Of a stretch of 22,534 nucleotides of DNA, positions 15,606 to 22,534 are shown piece after piece. The notes below the pieces were generated by a model that did no database searches, was not told the origin of the DNA, and worked only from the letters and a program-made list of their open reading frames with translations. The translations under genes were made by a program, and so were the position numbers. How positions within the stretch are numbered: the stretch's first letter is position 1; the number at the start of each line of letters is the position of its first letter. This stretch comes from Chitinophagaceae bacterium (GTDB lineage Bacteria > Bacteroidota > Bacteroidia > Chitinophagales > Chitinophagaceae): contig JAACZX010000001.1 in the NCBI GenBank assembly GCA_009996555.1, positions 1 through 22,534 of the forward strand, in the 5' to 3' direction.

Positions 15606-18542
15606 TTATTTATTCAACAACACTTTATAAATCGCATCCTGCACCTTTCCTCTCACATTCAGCGTTAACAACTTTGTATTCGTTCCACCTTCAGGATAAA
15701 CACGATTGCTTAAGAAAATATACACGATCTTATTTTCCGGATCGGCCCATACACCTGTACCTGTATAGCCAGTATGACCGAATGTGGAAGGCGAAACAAG
15801 CAAGGCCGGATAAGGTTCTTTGCGTGTGGCATTGTCTTTCTCCGGTTTATCAAAACCTAAACCACGGCGACTGATATCACTGCCATACGCAATAAACTTT
15901 TGTACTGTTTCCGGTTTAAAGAATTGTTGCTTTCCAATGCTGCCTCCATTGTTGAGCATTTGCAGGATCATTCCCAATTCGTATGCTGTACTGAACAATC
16001 CTGCATGGCCTGCAATGCCGCCAAACATGGCTGCACCGGGATCATGCACATCGCCACGTAACAACTGGCGACGAAATTGCACTTCACGTTCCGTTGGTAC
16101 AATACGATTGATGGGCAAATAATTCAGGGGTTGAAAACCGGTGGCTCCTAACTGCAATGGCTGGTAAAATGTTTTGCGCACATATTCATCCAGCGTCATG
16201 CCCGAAAGTTGCTCAATGATCTTTCCAAGAAAAATAAAATCATTATCGCTGTACACATATTTTCCATTCGGGCCCATTTCACTTTGCAGGATACGTTGGA
16301 ACATAGTATCAACCCAATCGTTACGCATATAAAATGTGTCGGCCACCCGCACATTGTATTCTTCACTTGGACCATTTGCATATAATTGTGCCGATGGAAT
16401 ACCGCTGTTGGTATCAATCGTTTCTCTGAAAAAAGGTATCCACGATTTTAATCCTGCCTGGTGCAGCAGAATATCTTCGATCAACAGATCCTGTTTGTTT
16501 GTTCCGTTAACCCAAGGCAGGTAATCGCCTAATCTTTTTTTCAGATCAAGTTTTCCTTCTTCATACAACTTCATTACGGAAATGGTGGTAGCACAGATTT
16601 TTGTTACCGAAGCCATATCAAATACCGATTCGGTTGTCATTGGTTCCTGTTGATCGTATGTATAAGAACCGTATGCTTTTTCAAAAACAACAGCACCATC
16701 TTTCACTGCCATGATCACACAACCCGGAAATGCTTTTTTCTCAATGGCATCTGCCACAATTGAATCAACCGTGGTAAATTTTTCTGCAGCAATTTTGTGA
16801 TAAGGTAAAACTGCTTTGTCGGGAAGTAAAAAACTAAGACCTGTACCGTACGTTAACTGCTCACAAACCGTAACAGGTAGTTTGCCGACAGGCGCCTGTG
16901 CTCCGTTCAGCACATCAAACGTAGCAAGCTGTGTATAGCTGTCATCTTCATAAGCCACTACTGCCTGTTTTACATTGCAGAAGTTTTTCATGGCATAAGG
17001 ATTACCAAACAGCAATAACGCTGATTGTGGTAATTGCAGCAATTCATCAGCCAGTTGCAATGCAGGCTTACTGATGCCGAAATTATTCTGTGGCCGGCGG
17101 CTGTAATTATGCAATCCCACTATCACATGACTGTAATTATGTTTGATCAGTTCAACCAATGATAAAATACGTCCGGCATCATTTTTATACGAAAAGAAAA
17201 ACACATCAGCCTTCAGTTCGTCTTTCATTTTTTTGGTGATAACATTATCGGCTGTAATACCAATTGCCACATACGCTATTTTCTTTTCAGTACCTGTTAC
17301 TTTACTTACAAACGATAATGCCGCAGTAGATAATGGCAGCATCTGCTGCTCATTACGTAAAAGTGTAACTGTTTTTTGTGCAAGTAATTTTCTGAAAGCA
17401 TCGGTTTTTGCATTAAGGTCGTTTGCAAGATTATTTATGTCGATTGGTTTTAACTCTGCCAATCCGTGTAAATATTTTGCCATCAGTACACGGTGTACAC
17501 GACTGTTGAGATCATCCCAACTCAGCTTTTTCTTTTTGATGGCTGTTTTAATTTTTTTAATGGCCGCAGGAATATCAGAAGGCAAACACAGCAGGTCATT
17601 CCCGGCAATAAGCGATTGCACACTTGCTTCTCCATCAGGATAAAACTTTTTCACACCCTGCATCTCCAGTGCATCGGTAAACGTAATGCCTTTGTACTGC
17701 ATTTCTTCACGCAATAGTTTTGTTACGTTGTTATACGATAAAGAAGTTGCCCTGTTCTTTGTATTATCAATGGCAGGGATATACAAATGCCCGATCATAA
17801 CACTACCCACGCCACGTTCAAACAACTCACGAAATGGGTATAACTCTAATGAATCGAGTTGTGGTTTTGTTTTATTGATGATGGGCAGATCGTAGTGACT
17901 GTCCGTCTCCGTATCACCATGACCTGGAAAATGTTTGGCACAAGCCATTACGCCCATATCCTGCATACCCTTTGTTACCTGCACACCAAACAATGCCACT
18001 TTATACCTGTCCTCACCAAAAGAACGATCATTGATAACCGGGTTGTTTGGATTATTATTCACATCAACCACAGGCGCAAAGTTTACCTGTATGCCCATGC
18101 GTTTACATTGCTCGCCCAAAATCTTTCCATATTCGTATGCCATTGATGCATCCTGCGATGCGCCAAGCATTAATTGCCTTGGCAGCGAAATAACACTATC
18201 TAACCGCATACCCAAACCCCACTCGCCATCAATGGTAATCATCAACGGTGTTTTGGCAATGCTTTGATAAAAGTTTGTGAGATTGGCCTGGCGTACAGGA
18301 CCGCCCTGGAAAAAACAAAGTCCGCCAACATTGTATTTTGTAATAAGATCAGTAACCTGCTGCACATGTGCTGCACCAAGATTACTGTGTGCACGGATGA
18401 TCATGAGTTGGGCGATCTTTTGATCTTTGCTCAGTGTTGTCATCACACTATCTGCCCACTTTTTCGCTTTTTCCTCTTTTGTTTGTGCTGTTAAAGCAAA
18501 CTGAATGATAGCAAACGAGAGTACCAGGGTTAATTTTTTCAT
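15606..18542 (-). CDS. GH3 beta-N-acetylhexosaminidase fused to a serine beta-lactamase-type domain
   Basis: 978 residues from the ATG at 18542; the TTG at 18563 is less likely because the signal peptide (MKKLTLVLSFAIIQFALTAQ) begins at the ATG. The N-terminal half is NagZ-like GH3: KHFPGHGDTETDSH (203-216), where D214 and H216 form the catalytic Asp-His dyad, and nucleophile D290 in TFTDALEM. A helical and alpha/beta linker spans 360-580. The C-terminal half (about 590-978) is a class C beta-lactamase/esterase fold with S645-V-T-K648, Y764-S-D766 and H923-T-G925. Family knowledge: this secreted two-domain fusion is widespread in Bacteroidota and is thought to act on muropeptides. Ser-hydrolase activity is probably peptidase or esterase rather than drug resistance (inference). 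Monocistronic, divergent from mutL. Confidence 0.9.
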   Translation of the reverse strand: MKKLTLVLSFAIIQFALTAQTKEEKAKKWADSVMTTLSKDQKIAQLMIIRAHSNLGAAHVQQVTDLITKYNVGGLCFFQGGPVRQANLTNFYQSIAKTPLMITIDGEWGLGMRLDSVISLPRQLMLGASQDASMAYEYGKILGEQCKRMGIQVNFAPVVDVNNNPNNPVINDRSFGEDRYKVALFGVQVTKGMQDMGVMACAKHFPGHGDTETDSHYDLPIINKTKPQLDSLELYPFRELFERGVGSVMIGHLYIPAIDNTKNRATSLSYNNVTKLLREEMQYKGITFTDALEMQGVKKFYPDGEASVQSLIAGNDLLCLPSDIPAAIKKIKTAIKKKKLSWDDLNSRVHRVLMAKYLHGLAELKPIDINNLANDLNAKTDAFRKLLAQKTVTLLRNEQQMLPLSTAALSFVSKVTGTEKKIAYVAIGITADNVITKKMKDELKADVFFFSYKNDAGRILSLVELIKHNYSHVIVGLHNYSRRPQNNFGISKPALQLADELLQLPQSALLLFGNPYAMKNFCNVKQAVVAYEDDSYTQLATFDVLNGAQAPVGKLPVTVCEQLTYGTGLSFLLPDKAVLPYHKIAAEKFTTVDSIVADAIEKKAFPGCVIMAVKDGAVVFEKAYGSYTYDQQEPMTTESVFDMASVTKICATTISVMKLYEEGKLDLKKRLGDYLPWVNGTNKQDLLIEDILLHQAGLKSWIPFFRETIDTNSGIPSAQLYANGPSEEYNVRVADTFYMRNDWVDTMFQRILQSEMGPNGKYVYSDNDFIFLGKIIEQLSGMTLDEYVRKTFYQPLQLGATGFQPLNYLPINRIVPTEREVQFRRQLLRGDVHDPGAAMFGGIAGHAGLFSTAYELGMILQMLNNGGSIGKQQFFKPETVQKFIAYGSDISRRGLGFDKPEKDNATRKEPYPALLVSPSTFGHTGYTGTGVWADPENKIVYIFLSNRVYPEGGTNTKLLTLNVRGKVQDAIYKVLLNK

Positions 18543-18569
18543 GAACGTTTTCTGCTTTTTCAATCTGGC

Positions 18570-18577
18570 TAAAGGTA
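18570..18577 (-). promoter_or_regulatory. Possible -7 box for the GH3 fusion gene
   Basis: On the minus strand the sequence reads TACCTTTA, one mismatch from TAnnTTTG, about 28 nt upstream of the ATG. I see no matching -33 element. Confidence 0.3.
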
Positions 18578-18611
18578 ACGAATTATCCTTCGACGGTTGG
18601 CTGAAGTAACT

Positions 18612-18619
18612 TAAATTTG
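18612..18619 (+). promoter_or_regulatory. -7 box (TAAATTTG) for mutL
   Basis: An exact TAnnTTTG match, ending 24 nt before the chosen GTG. It includes the TTG that would begin a nine-residue longer MutL, which supports the GTG start. Confidence 0.5.
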
Positions 18620-18643
18620 CCGTTTCAACACAAAGGATTTTAC

Positions 18644-20482
18644 GTGCCGGATATCATTCAATTATTACCCGATCATATTGCCAACCAGATCGCTGCTGGT
18701 GAAGTAATTCAACGACCTGCCAGTGCGGTAAAGGAATTACTGGAAAATGCAGTTGATGCAGGTGCAACAGAAATTCAACTCATCGTTAACGATGCAGGCA
18801 AGCAGCTGTTGCAGGTAATTGATAACGGGGGCGGCATGAGCGAAACCGATGCACGCATGGCATTTGAACGCCACGCCACTTCCAAGATCAAAGAAATTGA
18901 TGATCTCTTCCGCATTAAAACCATGGGCTTTCGTGGCGAAGCATTGGCATCTATTGCTGCTGTTGCACAGGTGGAAGTGAAAACCAAACGTGCAGAAGAT
19001 AGTGCCGGTACTTATATTGAAATTGAAAACAGTGTTGTGAAAAAGCAGGAGCCGGTTGCTGCGGTGAATGGCACCAGCATTGCTATGAAAAATTTATTCT
19101 TCAATGTTCCTGCACGAAGAAATTTCTTAAAGAGTAATGCTGCTGAAATGCGACACATTGTTGATGAGTTCATTCGTGTGAGCATGGCTTATCCTGATAT
19201 TTTCTTTTCACTGAGTGCAAATGGTCAGCAGATGTTTCACCTTGACAGGGGAACATTAAAGCAACGTATTGTACAGTTGCTCGGCAATCAATACAATGCC
19301 AAACTTGTTTCGGTTGAAGAGCAAACCGATTACATGAATATTTATGGCTTTATCGGTAAACCTGAAACAGCGAAGAAGACAAGAGGAGATCAATACTTTT
19401 TTGTGAACCATCGTTTTATTAAAAGTGCTTATCTCAATCATGCAGTGGCGGGTGCTTTCCAGGAAATGATCGCTGCTGATAGTTTTCCTGCTTATGTATT
19501 GTTCATTGATCTTGATCCTGCACAGGTAGATATCAACGTGCATCCTACCAAGCAGGAAATAAAATTTGAAGATGAAAAGATCGTGTATGCATTTGTACAA
19601 TCAGCGGTGAAGCATGCATTGGCACAGTTCAGTATAACGCCAACACTGGATTTTGATCTTGACCCAACCATTCAGCATCTTGATGCAGTAAGCAAACCGT
19701 TCACCAGCGAACAGAAATCGCAGGCTTCATCATCATCACTCTACAACACGTTCACACAAAAACATGCTGCACATAAAATTGATCCGCAGCAAAAAAGTGA
19801 ACTGAAGCACTGGCGGGATTTTTATGAACCGGCGAGTAAGTCAACAGTCGATAGTCAACAGTCCACAGTCGGTTCAGCTGATTTTTCAGCAATCAATCAA
19901 GCAAAGATCTTTATACCCGAACAGGAATTTTCGCAGCAACACAATACCTACATCCTTGCGTCTACAGCAAAGGGCATGTTGATCATTCACCAGCAAAATG
20001 CACATGAGCGGGTTTTGTATGAACGATATCTTGCTGCTGCTGATGGAAAACCGATTGCTGCACAAAGCAGTTTGTTTCCTTCAACGTTGCATCTTTCAAC
20101 TGCTGACGCAGTGTTGTTGGGCGAATTGAGTGATGAATTAAAACAGCTTGGTTACCTGATTGAACCTTTCGGAAAAGATACATTCGTTATACAAGGCACA
20201 CCTGCCGATGTGGAGCAAGGGAATGAAGCGATGGCGATTGAATTATTGCTGGAGCAGTTCAAACATTACACCAGCGATTTGAAATTTTCCAAACGTGAAA
20301 AACTCATTCGCTCATTGGCAAAACAACACAGCATCAAAGCCGGTCGGTCACTCACACAAAAAGAAATGAAACAGTTGGTTGAAGACTTATTCAACTGTGC
20401 ACAACCAAACGCTACATCCAACGGCTTTCCCGTTTATATGGAAATTAAAAAAGACGAACTGGAGAAACAGTTTGGACGATAA
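18644..20482 (+). CDS. mutL: DNA mismatch repair protein MutL
   Basis: 612 residues from GTG 18644, which places MPDIIQLLPDHIANQIAAGE at the N-terminus as in other MutL proteins. The GHKL ATPase part has E34-N35 (ELLENAVDAGA), D60-NGGGM and G95-FRGEALASI. The transducer domain includes FFVNHRFIKS and INVHPTKQEIKFEDE. A linker of about 90 residues (335-425) is Ser/Gln-rich. The C-terminal dimerisation domain begins near EFSQQHNTYILAS. The position of the endonuclease motif DQHA(X)2E(X)4E reads HQQNAHERVLYE (449-460). The motifs usually read as ACxxAIKA and CPHGRP appear as AKQHSIKA and TSNGFP. So the ATPase side looks intact and the nicking site does not. MutS is not in the window. Possibly monocistronic. 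Confidence 0.93.
   Translation: MPDIIQLLPDHIANQIAAGEVIQRPASAVKELLENAVDAGATEIQLIVNDAGKQLLQVIDNGGGMSETDARMAFERHATSKIKEIDDLFRIKTMGFRGEALASIAAVAQVEVKTKRAEDSAGTYIEIENSVVKKQEPVAAVNGTSIAMKNLFFNVPARRNFLKSNAAEMRHIVDEFIRVSMAYPDIFFSLSANGQQMFHLDRGTLKQRIVQLLGNQYNAKLVSVEEQTDYMNIYGFIGKPETAKKTRGDQYFFVNHRFIKSAYLNHAVAGAFQEMIAADSFPAYVLFIDLDPAQVDINVHPTKQEIKFEDEKIVYAFVQSAVKHALAQFSITPTLDFDLDPTIQHLDAVSKPFTSEQKSQASSSSLYNTFTQKHAAHKIDPQQKSELKHWRDFYEPASKSTVDSQQSTVGSADFSAINQAKIFIPEQEFSQQHNTYILASTAKGMLIIHQQNAHERVLYERYLAAADGKPIAAQSSLFPSTLHLSTADAVLLGELSDELKQLGYLIEPFGKDTFVIQGTPADVEQGNEAMAIELLLEQFKHYTSDLKFSKREKLIRSLAKQHSIKAGRSLTQKEMKQLVEDLFNCAQPNATSNGFPVYMEIKKDELEKQFGR
19838..19871 (+). repeat. REP-like short repeat inside the mutL linker
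   Basis: AGTCAACAGTC occurs twice, split by GAT and followed by a third partial copy CACAGTC. Such GTCAACAGTC strings are, from memory, common intergenic repeats in this phylum. Here it is translated as SKSTVDSQQSTVG in the non-conserved linker without breaking the frame. Confidence 0.6.
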
Positions 20483-20648
20483 CTCAAAGGCTGCGTAGCA
20501 GCTTATCTGTTTATTGGAATAAAAGATAATTGATGAGCCGACTCCGTAGGAGTCACCCGTAACTACAGAAGGCTCCTGCGGAGCCAATCTACGTAAATTC
20601 ATATCCTATAAACAGCTTGGATGGATCAAAATACAATCAACCCGGTTT
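20483..20648. repeat. Cluster of three tiny-loop hairpins between convergent genes
   Basis: Three perfect or near-perfect hairpins with three-base loops: AGGCTGC-GTA-GCAGCTT (20488-20504), GACTCC-GTA-GGAGTC (20540-20554) and GGCTCC-TGC-GGAGCC (20571-20585). No gene fits here. They look like REP/BIME-type repeats; with few T residues after each, a role as classical terminators is doubtful. Confidence 0.65.
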
Positions 20649-21977
20649 TTAATTCCTACTTCTTACTTCTTTCAAAAATTTCTCAACTGCTCTGCGCACA
20701 CTCGCTGCAGATGTGTTGTGATTATTCACGATCACCGAAAATACCAGCAACTTATTTTTAGCTGTGATGAGAAATCCGCTCAACGCTAAATGTCCTGTCA
20801 ATGATCCTGTCTTAGCAAAGATAAAACCTGCTTCATCCACATAATAATTACGAAGTGTGCCGGTATTACCTGTTGGCAAAATAGTTTTCAAACGTTCCAA
20901 TCCAAATTCATCTTTCATCTTCAGCAGCAACCACACAAAATCTTCCGGTGTAAATAAATTGTAACGGCTCAAGCCGCTTCCATCCACCCATTTTGGTTTT
21001 TGCGGAAAGCCCCGCAAATCATTTTGTAATAAATAAGCAATGAGCTTTTGTTCATCCATTTCACCAAACAGCTGGTTGCTCACCATCATCAGGGTTTGCT
21101 CAGCAAAAAAATTATCGCTACGGTACATCAATGGTTTGAACATAGAATCCACGGGCTGCGAATAGATCACTTCAGGATTTGTTATTCGAAAACTTTCTTC
21201 CGTTATTGTTTGATGAACCGTGTCTTTCAATAACTCCAACGCCGATTGCAATCCGTTTGTTACAAAAGGCACTTCAATGGTTTTACTCATTTCCCTGCCT
21301 TCGGCGATCGTGTATTTGTTTTCGGTACGTGGACGGTTAACATCAAATGCCGTTGACTTACCCGTCTTAAACTGCACATCCCAGTTTACTTCCGGTTCAG
21401 TAAATACCATTGAGGCCGTATCTTTTGCACCATCTCTTTCTTCCACACTTCTTTGCTGCATCCATTTTATATAATTGCCGTATACCGGCAGCGGACTGCG
21501 TTCTGTCATGTAATATCCCAGATAATCGTCCCACGCCCAGCCATAACCCAACGCTTCTGCTTTCCAGTTGCTTGTATTAATGACAATTGGTTTTGTTTGT
21601 TGTTTTAAAAAATCAACAACGGGTTGTGTTTTATAATCTTCATGCAATAGTGTTGGATCACCTGTTGCCTGAATGTATAAAGTATCGCCTTCTTCTTTAT
21701 ACTGAAGACCCGGCAGTTTTGTTCCGAGGTATTTCATGCCTGCATATAAGCTCGGCAGTTTAACATTGCTCGCCGGAACAAAATATTTGTTGCTGTTGTA
21801 TTGATGAAGATATGTTCCGCTTTCTGTATCATATACTGCAATGCCCACAAATGCATTGGTCAACGCAGAATCATTGATAAGCTGTTTCTGCAAAGGTGAT
21901 ACCCTTGCCTGCTTTTGTGTGGTACATGAAAACAGGAAGACAGAAACAATCAAAAAACCAATACCTTTTTTCATCAT
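20649..21977 (-). CDS. dacB: D-alanyl-D-alanine carboxypeptidase/endopeptidase, PBP4-type lipoprotein
   Basis: 442 residues, family S13. The three penicillin-binding motifs are present: S70-N-V-K73 (PASNVK), S287-D-N289 (YRSDNFFAE) and K389-T-G391 (FAKTGSLTG). The DGSGLSR motif (332-338) is also there. The long segment between motifs 1 and 2 holds the extra domains typical of DacB/PBP4. The signal ends LFSC18, a good lipobox, so the enzyme is probably a lipoprotein facing the periplasm rather than soluble. It should trim the terminal D-Ala of peptidoglycan or cut cross-links. Two adjacent ATGs exist; the first is used here. It diverges from the Gre-like gene across a palindromic region. Confidence 0.9.
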   Translation of the reverse strand: MMKKGIGFLIVSVFLFSCTTQKQARVSPLQKQLINDSALTNAFVGIAVYDTESGTYLHQYNSNKYFVPASNVKLPSLYAGMKYLGTKLPGLQYKEEGDTLYIQATGDPTLLHEDYKTQPVVDFLKQQTKPIVINTSNWKAEALGYGWAWDDYLGYYMTERSPLPVYGNYIKWMQQRSVEERDGAKDTASMVFTEPEVNWDVQFKTGKSTAFDVNRPRTENKYTIAEGREMSKTIEVPFVTNGLQSALELLKDTVHQTITEESFRITNPEVIYSQPVDSMFKPLMYRSDNFFAEQTLMMVSNQLFGEMDEQKLIAYLLQNDLRGFPQKPKWVDGSGLSRYNLFTPEDFVWLLLKMKDEFGLERLKTILPTGNTGTLRNYYVDEAGFIFAKTGSLTGHLALSGFLITAKNKLLVFSVIVNNHNTSAASVRRAVEKFLKEVRSRN

Positions 21978-22030
21978 TATCCCGGCTTTATTTTATTGCT
22001 AAATATACATTGTTTCGTTGGGTCGTGCTT

Positions 22031-22094
22031 AGGTATGCCATACCTGTCAGCATCTTACGATTTTCGTAACGGCCGAAAGAGGTATGGCATACCT
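22031..22094. promoter_or_regulatory. 64-bp symmetric palindromic element (operator or repeat)
   Basis: AGGTATGCCATACCT (22031-22045) and its exact reverse complement AGGTATGGCATACCT (22080-22094) are each near-palindromes. Midway lies a third palindrome, TTACGA-TTT-TCGTAA (22055-22069), whose centre coincides with the centre of the outer pair. It lies between divergent dacB and the Gre-like gene and overlaps the latter's -7 box. Confidence 0.6.
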
Positions 22095-22097
22095 TTG
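22090..22097 (+). promoter_or_regulatory. -7 box (TACCTTTG) for the Gre-like gene
   Basis: An exact TAnnTTTG match that uses the last five bases of the right-hand palindrome. It ends only 5 nt before the ATG, so the transcript would be leaderless or nearly so. Confidence 0.45.
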
Positions 22098-22102
22098 ACT
22101 GA

Positions 22103-22534
22103 ATGACGCTGAAAGAAAAAATATATCAAACCTGTGTTGCGATCGTACAACAAAAGATCGAAGTGATACAAAAGAACCTGCATGACCTTTCAGACAGTGC
22201 CGGCAACGAAACCAAACGCACAGCTGGTGATAAACATGAAACAGCATTGGCCATGTTGCAGATTGAACAGGAGAACAACAATCGCCAGTTAAATGAATTG
22301 CTGCAGCAAAAAGCCGTACTTGAAAAACTGGATGCTACATTGCAAACAGAACTTGTTGTGCGTGGCAGTCTTGTTTATACCAACAAAGGAGTTTTTTATA
22401 TCAGTCTTGGTTTGGGTAAATTAAAAGTGGAGGATGAAACAGTATTCGCCGTTTCTCCTGATGCGCCGCTTGGCAAACTACTATTGATGAAGAAAGCAGG
22501 TGATGCGTTGCAGTTCAACAATACAGCTTATGAA
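22103..22534 (+). CDS. GreA/GreB-like protein, C-terminus cut by window end
   Basis: 144 residues are visible; the frame has no stop before the window ends. An N-terminal coiled coil (about 1-78) carries A41-G-D43-K-H-E46 at its hairpin tip. This matches the spacing of the GreA tip G-D41-x-x-E44 that holds Mg2+ in the RNA polymerase secondary channel. The C-terminal part (about 80-144: VRGSLVYTNKGVFYISLGLG, then VSPDAPLGKLLLMKKAGD) is the FKBP-like Gre domain. Homologues in Bacteroidota are often labelled '3-oxoacyl-ACP synthase', which this sequence does not support: it is far too short and has no thiolase Cys motif. Role in transcript cleavage or another secondary-channel function is inferred. 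No RBS, as usual in this phylum. Confidence 0.75.
   Translation, partial: MTLKEKIYQTCVAIVQQKIEVIQKNLHDLSDSAGNETKRTAGDKHETALAMLQIEQENNNRQLNELLQQKAVLEKLDATLQTELVVRGSLVYTNKGVFYISLGLGKLKVEDETVFAVSPDAPLGKLLLMKKAGDALQFNNTAYE

Noticed and set aside
15606..16780. Beta-lactamase-type domain as an antibiotic-resistance gene
   Set aside because: It is the C-terminal half of a GH3 fusion with a Y-S-D motif; a cell-wall peptidase or esterase role is more likely.
18617..18643. Nine-residue longer MutL from a TTG
   Set aside because: The TTG is part of the TAAATTTG promoter box, and family alignment begins at the GTG at 18644.

Overview
The window reads as a contiguous chromosomal piece of a Bacteroidota genome, most likely Chitinophagaceae (inference). 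The support is: moderate-to-low G+C; genes without Shine-Dalgarno leaders; several TAnnTTTG-type -7 boxes upstream of genes; and typical protein families, namely a GH3/beta-lactamase fusion, secreted Asp-box propellers, a RicT-like PSP1 protein with a Gln/Pro tail, and the Gre-like protein often annotated in this phylum as '3-oxoacyl-ACP synthase'. I see no tRNA, rRNA, CRISPR array, transposase, integrase or phage gene.

Layout. 1-447: the 3' end of an amidohydrolase. 574-2214: a promoter followed by a FrnE/DsbA-like thiol protein and a Pfk-2 type phosphofructokinase, 14 nt apart. 2305-4026: a DUF1579 lipoprotein with its own terminator, then a bestrophin-type anion channel. 4034-4184: a convergent terminator nested in a larger inverted repeat. 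4192-7485 (minus): a 1097-residue secreted Asp-box beta-propeller protein. 7575-12178 (minus): nine small genes in two blocks. Block B is DUF1801, YciI, VOC, DinB; block A is VOC, DUF6265, SRPBCC, TfoX-N, DinB. A 503-nt region without a convincing gene separates them. 12512-12742: a small secreted or membrane CxxC protein. 12743-13132: a structured non-coding stretch. 13133-14566: a RicT/PSP1 protein. 14672-15526: a membrane-anchored alpha/beta hydrolase. 15606-18542 (minus): a GH3 beta-N-acetylhexosaminidase fused to a serine beta-lactamase-type domain. 18644-20482: mutL. 20483-20648: a string of tiny-loop hairpins. 20649-21977 (minus): a PBP4-type D-Ala-D-Ala carboxypeptidase lipoprotein. 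22031-22094: a symmetric palindromic element. 22103 to the end: a Gre-like factor cut by the window edge.

Themes. Envelope and peptidoglycan enzymes (GH3/beta-lactamase fusion, PBP4) flank mutL. The two minus-strand blocks carry the same kinds of small helical-bundle, VOC and START-like proteins, tightly packed with 1-9 nt gaps or an ATGA overlap, and each ends in a DinB gene.

The items most worth a second look are a MutL whose three C-terminal endonuclease/metal motifs all appear degenerate, a REP-like sequence translated inside the MutL linker, the 64-bp dyad that overlaps the promoter of the Gre-like gene, the GreA-like D-x-x-E tip in that gene, and the paired DinB/VOC blocks. I found no clear case of a wholly new defence or mobile system.
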